A stretch of DNA of 64,000 nt from Telluribacter roseus (lineage in GTDB: Bacteria > Bacteroidota > Bacteroidia > Cytophagales > Spirosomataceae): contig NZ_JAFEUV020000008.1 in NCBI RefSeq assembly GCF_017355915.2, positions 62,001-126,000 on the forward strand, in the 5' to 3' direction. Under the pieces are notes generated by a model. That model was given only the letters and a program-made list of their open reading frames with translations, searched no databases and was not told the origin of the DNA. Each line of letters starts with the position of its first letter. The first letter of the stretch is position 1. This document shows, one piece after another, positions 55,006 through 63,096 of this stretch. Both the position numbers and the translations under genes were made by a program.

Positions 55006-56358
55006 ATGACAAACGACAGCATTGTAGTAGGTGTAGACATTGGAAGTACTAAGGTAGCCGTAGTGGCTGCTCAGGGTTCGCCTTATTCTAAGAGGGATAC
55101 GATTGAAATACTGGGATTCAGTGAAGTGCCAATCGCCCCGGGAGCTGTGATGAACGGCTCGGTCGAAAATGTAAAGCAGGTAGGCGATGCCATTCGCACG
55201 GCCCTGCATGAGGTATCGGTGCTGTCGGACCTGGACATTGGTCTTGTAAATGTCAGCTTTGGTGGAATGCATGTAAAAGTAAGCGAGCAGAACGACGGTG
55301 TGATCCGTCCGACGTCATCGGCGGGTGATGAAGTAACCCAGCGCGACGTGGATCAGCTCGTGGACGATATGTTCCGTGCCAAAACAGAAGCCAACTATGA
55401 CGTCATGCACGTGTTCCCGAAGGAGTTTGTGGTGGATGGCACCAGAGGCGTACGGGAGCCGGTAGGGCGTACAGGTATCAAGCTGGGAGGGGATTTCCTG
55501 GTAGTATCTGCCAATAACCAGTCCATCCAGCGTACGATCAAGAGTCTGGCGATGGCTGATAAAAGCCTGCGCTACGACAAAATGCTGTACGCGCCGGTAG
55601 CAACCGCACTGGCTGTACTGGAAGAAGAAGAAATGAAAGCGGGAATCGCTTTGGTAGATATTGGTGATCATACTACTGATCTGGCTATCTATCATGAGGG
55701 TATATTACGTTACATTGCTACTTTCCCGATAGCAGGCCGTCACATTACTTCGGACTTGCGGGTAGGATGTGGTATACAGCCTGACAATGCCGAGCAGCTG
55801 AAGAAAGAGTACGGTACCGCTCTGTCGGAAGATACTCCGCTGAATATAGAAGTACTTGTCAACTACCTTGCGGGCCGTGCGCCTAAGCAGGTGTTGAAAA
55901 AGAACGTAGCACTGATCATCGAAGAGCGGCTCAAGGAGATAGCCGCCATGGTGTATGCCAAAATTCTGGAGTCAGGCTATGCCGATGAACTCATCGGTGG
56001 AATTGTACTTACCGGAGGTACCGCAAACATCTTTGACATTGAGAAGTTATTTAGTAGAGTGTGTGATGAAATGCCCGTGCGGGTAGGTATACCTGAGCGG
56101 CTGGCTCATACACCCAAGGCCGATGCTGTAAGTAATACCTCCTACGCCACCGCACTCGGATTAGCGTGGGCCAGCATGAGGCCGATAGATTCTCGTGTCA
56201 AATCAGTATGTAAATCCAGCGAGCCCAGTGGCTACAGCTATTCCCAACGGATAGAGCCGCAACCTGTGAAAGCACCCGTAAAGGAAAGTAGTGGAGTTAG
56301 TATTTTTGGAAAGTTATTTGGACGTAAAGACTCCGACCATATAGGGGAATATGAATAA
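55006..56358 (+). CDS. ftsA: Cell division protein FtsA
   Basis: Actin-like ATPase that tethers FtsZ filaments to the membrane. The 450-aa product has VVGVDIGSTKVAVVAA (phosphate 1), ALVDIGDHTTDLAIYHEG (phosphate 2) and GIVLTGGTANIFDIEKL (adenosine motif). The C-terminus has an amphipathic targeting helix (VSIFGKLFGRK). A TTG at 54973 would extend it 11 residues into ftsQ; I prefer the ATG at 55006, which gives the family start. Confidence 0.95.
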   Translation: MTNDSIVVGVDIGSTKVAVVAAQGSPYSKRDTIEILGFSEVPIAPGAVMNGSVENVKQVGDAIRTALHEVSVLSDLDIGLVNVSFGGMHVKVSEQNDGVIRPTSSAGDEVTQRDVDQLVDDMFRAKTEANYDVMHVFPKEFVVDGTRGVREPVGRTGIKLGGDFLVVSANNQSIQRTIKSLAMADKSLRYDKMLYAPVATALAVLEEEEMKAGIALVDIGDHTTDLAIYHEGILRYIATFPIAGRHITSDLRVGCGIQPDNAEQLKKEYGTALSEDTPLNIEVLVNYLAGRAPKQVLKKNVALIIEERLKEIAAMVYAKILESGYADELIGGIVLTGGTANIFDIEKLFSRVCDEMPVRVGIPERLAHTPKADAVSNTSYATALGLAWASMRPIDSRVKSVCKSSEPSGYSYSQRIEPQPVKAPVKESSGVSIFGKLFGRKDSDHIGEYE

Positions 56359-56394
56359 TCATAAGATGCTACGTTCACCCTACCCATTAGGATC

Positions 56395-57906
56395 ATGAAT
56401 AAGAACTTACTCAGCGCCTTAGACCAGGATTACATTGTGAATGATATCGTGAAAAACACTATCGCGAGTGGAAACGGATCGCTGGAACCCTCCATCATTA
56501 AAGTGATTGGAGTAGGAGGCGGTGGTAGCAATGCAGTCAACTACATGTTTGAGAACAAAATCAAAGATGTAGAATTCGCTATTTGTAATACCGACCGGCA
56601 GGCATTACACAAAAGCCCTGTTCCTATCAAAATTCAGCTCGGTGCTAATCTGACTCAAGGATTAGGAGCGGGTACTGACGCTACTAAAGGTCGCGAAGCA
56701 GCCCTGGAGACCATTGAAGAGATCAAGGGACTGCTGGGAGGCGCTACTCAGATGGTATTCATCACGGCCGGTATGGGTGGTGGTACGGGTACCGGTGCGG
56801 CTCCTGTTATAGCCCAGGTGGCTAAAGAGATGGGGAAGCTGACCGTAGCGGTAGTAACGGCACCCTATACCTGGGAGGGGCTTGACAAGAAAGAGCAGGC
56901 CTTGGAAGGTATTGAGCAGCTCAAGCAGTATAGCGATACAGTACTGGTCGTTCTGAACGATAAGCTCGAAGAACTGTTCGAAGATATGACGCTGACGCAG
57001 GCCTTTGCCGAGGCTGACAGCATACTTCTTAATGCCGTAAAGAGTATTTCCGAGATTATTACCACCAGTGGTAATATCAACACCGACTTTAAAGACGTAG
57101 AGAAGGTACTCAAAAGCGCCGGACAGTCGGTAATGGGAACGGCCGATGCCGAAGGCGAAGACAGAGCGTATCAGGCTATCAAGCAGGCGCTGGATTCTCC
57201 GCTGCTGAACGATCGTACGATCACGGGTGCCAAGCGTATATTAGTAACCCTGGCTACCAGTAAGAAGAAGGAAGCTACCATGCGCGAGCAGCGTGAAATA
57301 TGGAAGTATGTACTTTCGCAGGTGCAGGGCGAGGCTCGTATGTTCAAGTTAGGTACGATCACTGACGACTCACTAGGCGACAGACTACGGGTAACCATAG
57401 TGGCAGCTGGCTTTGATAGTATCGAGTCACCCGTTCCGGGAGTTACTATTCCTGTTCGTCCTAAGCCTACGCCTGAACCCGTAGTATCACCTGAGCCAGT
57501 AGTATCTACTGTTGTACAAACAGAAGAAACTTATACGCCCAATGAGGTAATAGAGAATCCTCGCCCGTTACCTCCTAAGATAGAAGAGCAACCAATCGCT
57601 ATCAAATCCGAGGCCGAAACACCCACCGGTGGTGTATCAGGGGGAGGCTACGTGGTAATGATGGACGAACCTACTGTTATCATAGATGAGCCGGCTTCCG
57701 CAAGTACTTCCTATGGGTACGAAGAAGCAGTGGACGGCTGGTCAAATGAGGAGCGGCAGCGGATACGCGATATGGTACGACGCTTCCGGGATGGAGCAAT
57801 CAAGTATTCCGAGCTCGAATCTCCCGCCTATCGTCGCAGCCAGATTGAGCTTTGTCGGCGTCCTGCTATTCCGGCCCATGAGATGGAACAACACCGGTTA
57901 AACTAA
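56395..57906 (+). CDS. ftsZ: Cell division protein FtsZ
   Basis: Tubulin-like GTPase forming the Z ring. The 503-aa product has GVGGGGSNAVNYM at 39-51, the GTP-binding signature GGGTGTG at 128-134 and the following NTD-type and T7-loop segments. After about residue 350 comes a Pro/Val/Glu-rich disordered linker (PRPKPTPEPVVSPEPVVS) of about 110 residues, then a more conserved C-terminal part with a charged helix (about 445-470). The cluster ends here with a strong terminator. Confidence 0.97.
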   Translation: MNKNLLSALDQDYIVNDIVKNTIASGNGSLEPSIIKVIGVGGGGSNAVNYMFENKIKDVEFAICNTDRQALHKSPVPIKIQLGANLTQGLGAGTDATKGREAALETIEEIKGLLGGATQMVFITAGMGGGTGTGAAPVIAQVAKEMGKLTVAVVTAPYTWEGLDKKEQALEGIEQLKQYSDTVLVVLNDKLEELFEDMTLTQAFAEADSILLNAVKSISEIITTSGNINTDFKDVEKVLKSAGQSVMGTADAEGEDRAYQAIKQALDSPLLNDRTITGAKRILVTLATSKKKEATMREQREIWKYVLSQVQGEARMFKLGTITDDSLGDRLRVTIVAAGFDSIESPVPGVTIPVRPKPTPEPVVSPEPVVSTVVQTEETYTPNEVIENPRPLPPKIEEQPIAIKSEAETPTGGVSGGGYVVMMDEPTVIIDEPASASTSYGYEEAVDGWSNEERQRIRDMVRRFRDGAIKYSELESPAYRRSQIELCRRPAIPAHEMEQHRLN

Positions 57907-57921
57907 CTACCGGATAATTTT

Positions 57922-57963
57922 AAAAAGAAGAGGTGCCTTCCGGAGAAGGCACCTCTTCTTTTT
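57922..57963. terminator. Bidirectional terminator after ftsZ
   Basis: A perfect 18-bp stem AAAAAGAAGAGGTGCCTT with its complement and a 6-nt loop, serving ftsZ and the convergent FMN reductase gene. Confidence 0.92.
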
Positions 57964-57981
57964 GGTGGTACGTACTACCTG

Positions 57982-58524
57982 TCAAAGCCGGATCAACTGC
58001 TGCGCCTGCATATCCAGCAGCTCATTGTATAGATCGTTGGTAATAGTACCGTTGGAGAAATAGCTCCTGATCTGTCCCAGCTTTACACGCAGAGCCAGGG
58101 TATTCATACCCAGATAGCTGAATACATCATTAAGATGACTCAACGCGATAATGGCTCCCTGGGGATTGGACGAGAGACCAACCAGAGCTGCTTTTTTGTT
58201 TGTAAAGCTATTGGGGTAGGGGAGTCCGTCTATAAATGCCTTCAGTACCCCCGGATAGGAACCATTGTATTCAGGTACGATAAATACAAATTTTTCCGCT
58301 TCATCAACCAGTTTCCTGAGTTGGTTAAATGCTTCACTTTTACCATTATTACTGTACAAAGCAGATACCGTAAAGTCAGCCGGGAGGTCGTGCAGGTCCA
58401 GTATGGTACTGGTAGCTCCGTTGCGGTGAAGTATTTGCTGGTAGTAGTCGGCTATCTGACGTGATACGGAGTGAGGGCGGTTAGTACCTACAATAATTAC
58501 AATGGGAGTAGCAGGATCGGTCAT
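57982..58524 (-). CDS. NAD(P)H-dependent FMN reductase family protein
   Basis: A flavodoxin-fold oxidoreductase of 180 aa. It has the FMN phosphate loop IVGTNRPHSVSRQIA near 12-26 and the FVFIVPEYNGSYPGVLKAFID block that contacts flavin, both typical of the NADPH-dependent FMN/azo/quinone reductase group. No signal peptide: cytosolic. It is convergent with ftsZ and divergent from the AlkD-like gene. Substrate not predictable. Confidence 0.88.
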   Translation of the reverse strand: MTDPATPIVIIVGTNRPHSVSRQIADYYQQILHRNGATSTILDLHDLPADFTVSALYSNNGKSEAFNQLRKLVDEAEKFVFIVPEYNGSYPGVLKAFIDGLPYPNSFTNKKAALVGLSSNPQGAIIALSHLNDVFSYLGMNTLALRVKLGQIRSYFSNGTITNDLYNELLDMQAQQLIRL

Positions 58525-58601
58525 GGTTTCCTGGTAAGAAGCAAGTAAGGGAACAAGGCAATGGCGCCTTTAATACGATATAGTTGAAAAAACAATTTCC
58601 T

Positions 58602-59303
58602 ATGGATTTGGTTCAAGCTGTCCGGTCTGAGCTACAGGTTTTCGCTGATCCGGTAAGAGCTGGGTTTGTGGCTGGGTACTTTCAGGCAAAGCCCGGCCAG
58701 TACGCCGAAGGCGATCAGTTTTGGGGAGTATCCAATCCGCAGGTACGCCAGGTAGTTCGCCGCTGGCGCACGCTGCCCGCTGATCAGCTCCTCCTCCTGC
58801 TTCATGACCCTATTCACGAGTGCCGGCTGACGGCCCTGCTGATTATAGTCGAACAGTTTGCCAAGGCTTCGGCCGGGGGGCAGAGGGAGCTCTACGATAT
58901 GTACCTCAGTAACATCGAGTACATCAACAACTGGGACCTGGTAGATGCCTCGGCCCGGGATATAGTAGGTAGGTACTTATACGACAAGGACCGAAGTAGG
59001 CTGCTGGACATGGCCCGACAGCCTCATCTTTGGACGCAGCGGATAGCCATAGTAGCCACCCACTACTATATTCGTAAAGGGGAGTACCAGGATACACTGG
59101 CCGTGTCCCGGGTACTGCTCGCGCATACCCACCACCTGATCCATAAGGCCATAGGGTGGATGCTCCGTGAAGTAGGAAAGCGTGATCTGGACGTGCTGGA
59201 GGAGTTTTTGCATGAGCATATCCGTGAGGTACCACGTACTTCATTACGCTATGCCATCGAGCGGCTCCCGCCTTCCCGGCGTCAATACTACCTCTCTCTT
59301 TGA
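58602..59303 (+). CDS. DNA alkylation repair protein (AlkD-like)
   Basis: HEAT-repeat DNA glycosylase family that removes bulky or cationic alkylpurines without base flipping. The 233-aa all-helical product has FWGVSNPQVRQVVRRW, ECRLTALLIIVEQF, INNWDLVDASARDIVGRYL (the conserved W-D pair) and HLIHKAIGWMLREVGKRD. An upstream TTG at 58584 would add six residues; I chose the ATG. Single gene between FMN reductase and accD. Confidence 0.88.
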   Translation: MDLVQAVRSELQVFADPVRAGFVAGYFQAKPGQYAEGDQFWGVSNPQVRQVVRRWRTLPADQLLLLLHDPIHECRLTALLIIVEQFAKASAGGQRELYDMYLSNIEYINNWDLVDASARDIVGRYLYDKDRSRLLDMARQPHLWTQRIAIVATHYYIRKGEYQDTLAVSRVLLAHTHHLIHKAIGWMLREVGKRDLDVLEEFLHEHIREVPRTSLRYAIERLPPSRRQYYLSL

Positions 59304-59331
59304 GGTTACAATACATTTATTACTATATTTG
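59299..59331 (+). promoter_or_regulatory. Promoter of accD
   Basis: TTTG at 59299-59302 (overlapping the previous stop codon), 21-nt spacer, TATATTTG at 59324-59331; leader of about 75 nt. Confidence 0.7.
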
Positions 59332-59413
59332 AAGCCTCATTATGTCGTGAGTTCACCGTTAAGAGTCAGAAGGTGTTGCTCTTAGAGGTTGCGCGATTAA
59401 CCTACTACTGCTT

Positions 59414-60256
59414 ATGTCTTGGTTTGTTCGGAAAGAAAAGGGGATTAATACCCCAACTGAAATGAAACGCGAAGCCCCCGATGGGCTTTGGTATCAGTGT
59501 CCCAGTTGTAAGAAAATTACGCACACGCGTGAGCACAAGATGAATGCTTACACGTGTACGCACTGCAACTACCACGATAAGATTGGCTCGGAAGCCTACT
59601 TTGAGCTTCTGTTTGATAATAATGCCTTCACCGAACTGGATGCTACCATGCGGTCAGGTGATCCCCTTAAGTTTATAGATACCAAGCCCTATCCGGACCG
59701 TATCCGTACTACCATGCTCAAGACCGGCCTTAAAGATGCCGTACGTACTGCGCATGGTAAGATGAACGATCAGAATATCACCATAGCCTGTATGGACTTC
59801 AACTTCATCGGAGGGTCAATGGGCTCGGTAGTAGGTGAGAAGATCTCCCGGGCTATTGATTATTCGCTGGAGCACAAGCAGCCTTTCCTCATGATCTCCC
59901 GTTCGGGGGGTGCCCGTATGATGGAAGCGGGTCTGTCGCTGATGCAGATGGCCAAGACATCCGCTAAGCTGGCGCTGCTCTCGGAGGCGAAGATTCCATA
60001 CATCTCCCTGCTGACCGATCCTACGACGGGTGGTGTAACAGCTTCCTACGCTATGCTGGGCGACTTCAACATTTCTGAGCCGGGCGCTCTTATCGGATTT
60101 GCCGGCCCCCGGGTTATACGGGAAACTATCGGTAAAGACTTACCTAAAGGCTTTCAGAGTGCTGAGTTTGTACTTGAGCACGGCTTCCTTGATTTTATTG
60201 TAGATCGCAAAGACCTGAAAGATAAGCTGAGCAGCTTGCTGAAGATACTAAGCTAA
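59414..60256 (+). CDS. accD: Acetyl-CoA carboxylase carboxyltransferase subunit beta
   Basis: Forms, with AccA, the carboxyltransferase that makes malonyl-CoA for fatty acid synthesis. The 280-aa product has an N-terminal zinc ribbon with Cys29, Cys32, Cys48 and Cys51, then the crotonase-like core with [35 protein letters not shown] and [18 protein letters not shown]. accA is not adjacent. The radical SAM gene follows after 4 bp. Confidence 0.96.
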   Translation: MSWFVRKEKGINTPTEMKREAPDGLWYQCPSCKKITHTREHKMNAYTCTHCNYHDKIGSEAYFELLFDNNAFTELDATMRSGDPLKFIDTKPYPDRIRTTMLKTGLKDAVRTAHGKMNDQNITIACMDFNFIGGSMGSVVGEKISRAIDYSLEHKQPFLMISRSGGARMMEAGLSLMQMAKTSAKLALLSEAKIPYISLLTDPTTGGVTASYAMLGDFNISEPGALIGFAGPRVIRETIGKDLPKGFQSAEFVLEHGFLDFIVDRKDLKDKLSSLLKILS

Positions 60257-60260
60257 CCCT

Positions 60261-61238
60261 ATGCGCCTGGTTTCCCACCCTGTGTTGTGCAACTACTACG
60301 TAACGTACCGTTGTAACGCTACCTGTAGCTTCTGCGACATCTGGGAGCGTCCCTCGCCGTACGTTACCGTCGAGAACGCGCGGCAGAACTTCCGGGACCT
60401 GAAACGACTGGGTGTAAAAGTAGTAGACTTTACAGGTGGTGAGCCCCTGCTGCACCGCCAGCTCGATGAGTTACTGCGTGAGGCCAAGGCTTTGGGTATG
60501 ATCACTACCGTTACTACTAACGGACTGTTGTACCCAAAGTACGCCCAAAAGCTCCGGGGGCTGATCGATATGCTGCACCTGTCCCTCGACTCCCCTCATC
60601 GTGAAGAGCATGATCTCTCACGCGGTGTCAAGTGCTATGACAAGGTAATGGAATCCATCGAGGTAGCCCGGAGCCTTGGGGAGCGCCCCGATATCATCTT
60701 CACCGTTTTTGAAAGCAATGTACATCAGATCCGACAGGTGTGGGAGGAGGTTTGCTTGCCCAATAACCTGGTGCTGATTCTGAACCCGGTATTTGAGTAT
60801 AATACGGTCGGGGGCAACTTGTCCAAAGAGGCCTTACGCGAACTGGTACAGTGGGGGAAGCAGAAGAATGTATACCTCAACGAAGCCTTTGTGCAGCTAC
60901 GGCTCGACGGGGGCAACCATACCGAAGCTCCCGTATGCAAAGCCGGTAGTACTACACTGGTTATATCACCTGAGAATAAGCTGGTACTGCCCTGCTACCA
61001 TCTGGGGCTGAAAGAACTCCCTATTGAAGGCAACCTCCACGACCTGTACCTGTCCGAAGAAGTACAGAAGCTGGTGGCTCTGGAAGGGCGTCTGCCGGCC
61101 TGTGAGGGCTGCGCCATCAACTGCTACATGCAGCCTTCCTTTGCCGTTGAACTAAACAAGTACTGGTGGAAGGCGCTGCCAAGTACCCTTAAGTACAACC
61201 GCATCAAAGGTACCTGGAAGCAAATGATCAGGTTCTGA
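60261..61238 (+). CDS. Radical SAM protein with Cys-rich C-terminus, cotranscribed with accD
   Basis: A 325-aa radical SAM enzyme. The cluster motif is at Cys18, Cys22 and Cys25 (YRCNATCSFCDIW), with the SAM-binding VVDFTGGEPLL shortly after. The C-terminus (about 218-290) has further cysteines, in PVCKAG, LPCYH and ACEGCAINC, like a SPASM or twitch domain that holds extra Fe-S clusters. The family name and substrate are not clear to me; HpnH-like and peptide-modifying enzymes are alternatives. The 4-bp gap to accD implies one operon. Confidence 0.85.
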   Translation: MRLVSHPVLCNYYVTYRCNATCSFCDIWERPSPYVTVENARQNFRDLKRLGVKVVDFTGGEPLLHRQLDELLREAKALGMITTVTTNGLLYPKYAQKLRGLIDMLHLSLDSPHREEHDLSRGVKCYDKVMESIEVARSLGERPDIIFTVFESNVHQIRQVWEEVCLPNNLVLILNPVFEYNTVGGNLSKEALRELVQWGKQKNVYLNEAFVQLRLDGGNHTEAPVCKAGSTTLVISPENKLVLPCYHLGLKELPIEGNLHDLYLSEEVQKLVALEGRLPACEGCAINCYMQPSFAVELNKYWWKALPSTLKYNRIKGTWKQMIRF

Positions 61239-61242
61239 CACC

Positions 61243-61719
61243 TTACAGGCAGTTGTCGCGCCGGCGGGTATCCGTAATACCGGCAATCTTCCATCCCTCC
61301 GTAGTTTTGACCAGCGTAAAGGCATTGACGCCGCAGTGGCTGAACTTGCTCCCTATATAAAACTTGTATGGCGTCCATACAATCGCCATAGGTCCGTCTA
61401 TCTGTACTTTTACATTGTAGATACGTTCATCCCACACCTCATCGTGTGGAGTACCTATGGCATTGATGAAGCCCTCAATGGCATCTTTACGTACCTTCAC
61501 GGTACCATCAGATGCAGTAGTGACAGACTGCAGGGAGGCATCGGGCAGAAAGGCCCTGCGTACCAGGGACGAATCACCGGACCGCATACCTGTAAACAGC
61601 TGGTCTACCACGGCTCGTGCAGCGGATTCCTCACTCTTCGTTTGCGCCTTTACGGGCATAGAAGTAAAAGCAGCGATGGTACCTGCCACAAGCGCTGCCC
61701 GTAGGAGTGACACTATCAT
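61243..61719 (-). CDS. Exported NTF2-like/SnoaL-type protein
   Basis: A 158-aa protein with a signal peptide (cleavage after PVKAQ, about 26) and an NTF2-like cone fold as in DUF4440/SnoaL proteins: AVVDQLFTGMRSGDSSLVR, then FLPDASLQSV, VWTPYKFYIG and TTEGWKIAGITDTRR. The C-terminal Cys and an internal Cys near 132 could form a disulfide. No catalytic residues can be named. Convergent with the radical SAM gene, with only 4 bp between. Confidence 0.8.
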   Translation of the reverse strand: MIVSLLRAALVAGTIAAFTSMPVKAQTKSEESAARAVVDQLFTGMRSGDSSLVRRAFLPDASLQSVTTASDGTVKVRKDAIEGFINAIGTPHDEVWDERIYNVKVQIDGPMAIVWTPYKFYIGSKFSHCGVNAFTLVKTTEGWKIAGITDTRRRDNCL

Positions 61720-61779
61720 AGAAATTGGTATAGTTTTTTGAATGGAGTAACTTTACAATCCTTTCTGAATTACAATAAA

Positions 61780-62238
61780 ATGTCCGACAAAATAGCTAAA
61801 AAGGTAAACATCGAGAACCGCCGTGCCTCGTTTGAATATTTTTTTCTGGAAACATTCTCGGCTGGGATGATGCTCACCGGTACCGAAATCAAATCTATCC
61901 GCCAGGGAAAGGCCAATCTCCAGGATGCCTACTGCCTGTTCATGGGGGAGGAGCTATTCATCCGGAACATGCACATCTCTCCCTATACCGAAGGTACCCA
62001 TTATAACCACGAGCCTCTCCGCGACCGCAAGCTGCTACTGACCAAACGCGAACTACGTCGCCTGAATGATAAGCTGAAAGATCAGGGACTGACCATTATT
62101 CCCGTTCGATTATACACCAGCGACCGTGGGCTCGCCAAACTGGAGGTAGCACTGGCCAAAGGAAAGAAACTCTACGACAAGCGGGAGTCAATCAAGGAGA
62201 AGGATATCAAACGGGAAACTGACCGGATGGGTTTTTAA
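61780..62238 (+). CDS. smpB: SsrA-binding protein SmpB
   Basis: Brings tmRNA to stalled ribosomes for trans-translation. The 152-aa product has the core NRRASFEYFFLETFSAGMMLTGTEIKSIRQG (residues 11-41), NHEPLRDRKLLL and the basic C-terminal tail KRETDRMGF. The ATG at 61780 gives the family start MSDKIAKKV; a longer frame begins from a TTG at 61738. No ssrA gene could be found in the window. Confidence 0.95.
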   Translation: MSDKIAKKVNIENRRASFEYFFLETFSAGMMLTGTEIKSIRQGKANLQDAYCLFMGEELFIRNMHISPYTEGTHYNHEPLRDRKLLLTKRELRRLNDKLKDQGLTIIPVRLYTSDRGLAKLEVALAKGKKLYDKRESIKEKDIKRETDRMGF

Positions 62239-62387
62239 CAACCTGCAGATTACGGGTTGAGAACGACCGTCTGCCAAAGTTATTTCTTCTGCTGCTCTTT
62301 GGTGATTTTACCAACATTTAACCTGACTATTACGTTATTAATGAGGGGAAATGCATATATTGGTAGGAAGAAATCATATCTAGATCC

Positions 62388-62900
62388 ATGGGCAGGAAAG
62401 TTTTGGTTCTTAATCAAGATTACAGTGCATTAAGTGTTTGTTCGGTACCTAAGGCTTTTTTGCTGGTTTATATGAACAAGGCGGAGTTGTTGGCAGAGTC
62501 ATCCACCCATGTACTACGGAGTGTAAGGGAGGTGTTTCCTATGCCTACTGTTATTCGTCTGCATCGCTACGTCCACTTACCCTATCGCGGTGTTATGATG
62601 ACACGGCAGAACATCTTTAAGCGGGATGGTAACCGGTGTCAGTACTGTGGTACCAGCGACGATCTTACGCTTGACCACGTACTACCTAAGTCGCGTGGTG
62701 GCAAAACCAACTGGGACAACCTGGCTACCGCTTGCAAGCGCTGCAATTCCCGCAAAGGCGACTATACACCCGAAGAGGCGAATATGCCCTTACGTCAGCG
62801 CCCCTTCAAGCCTTCTTTCCTGATGTTCCTGCGCGACTTTTCGGGCGTTGTGGACGATGGCTGGCTACCTTACCTGGGCGCCAAAGAAGCCATCTACTAA
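62388..62900 (+). CDS. HNH endonuclease domain protein
   Basis: A 170-aa protein with an N-terminal domain (MGRKVLVLNQDYSALSVCSV) and a Zn-stabilised HNH domain: CQYC (84-87), LDHVLP with His97, the Asn in NWDNLATAC, and CKRC (116-119). Such proteins are chromosomal and widespread in Bacteroidota, so a general DNA role is likelier than a mobile or restriction function; nothing around it suggests a mobile element. Ends at a strong terminator. Confidence 0.88.
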   Translation: MGRKVLVLNQDYSALSVCSVPKAFLLVYMNKAELLAESSTHVLRSVREVFPMPTVIRLHRYVHLPYRGVMMTRQNIFKRDGNRCQYCGTSDDLTLDHVLPKSRGGKTNWDNLATACKRCNSRKGDYTPEEANMPLRQRPFKPSFLMFLRDFSGVVDDGWLPYLGAKEAIY

Positions 62901-62924
62901 GCAAGCCGATTGTATTATATAGTT

Positions 62925-62969
62925 CAGAGGCTCAAGTTTTTACAGAATTCGTAAAAACTTGAGCCTCTG
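62925..62969 (+). terminator. Strong terminator after the HNH gene
   Basis: A perfect 19-bp stem CAGAGGCTCAAGTTTTTAC with its complement, 7-nt loop and a following T-rich tract. Confidence 0.93.
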
Positions 62970-62993
62970 TGTTTTCCTTTTTTTTAATTTTCC

Positions 62994-63001
62994 TATCTTT
63001 G
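62994..63001 (+). promoter_or_regulatory. -7 box of rpsA
   Basis: TATCTTTG, followed by GCGG as at other starts in this window. The -33 box is not clear. The leader to the start codon is about 90 nt and contains a tRNA-like stretch at 63060-63080. Confidence 0.55.
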
Positions 63002-63096
63002 CGGTCTATTTTTACGAGAGTAATAGCATGTATCACTAATTTTCAGCCTTTTAGCTCGGAGGCTGATGTAGCTCAGAGCGATTCTATAAACTATTT

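Noticed and set aside
62388-62900. HNH gene as part of a mobile or restriction system
   Set aside because: No methyltransferase, integrase or repeats nearby; similar proteins are core genes in this phylum.
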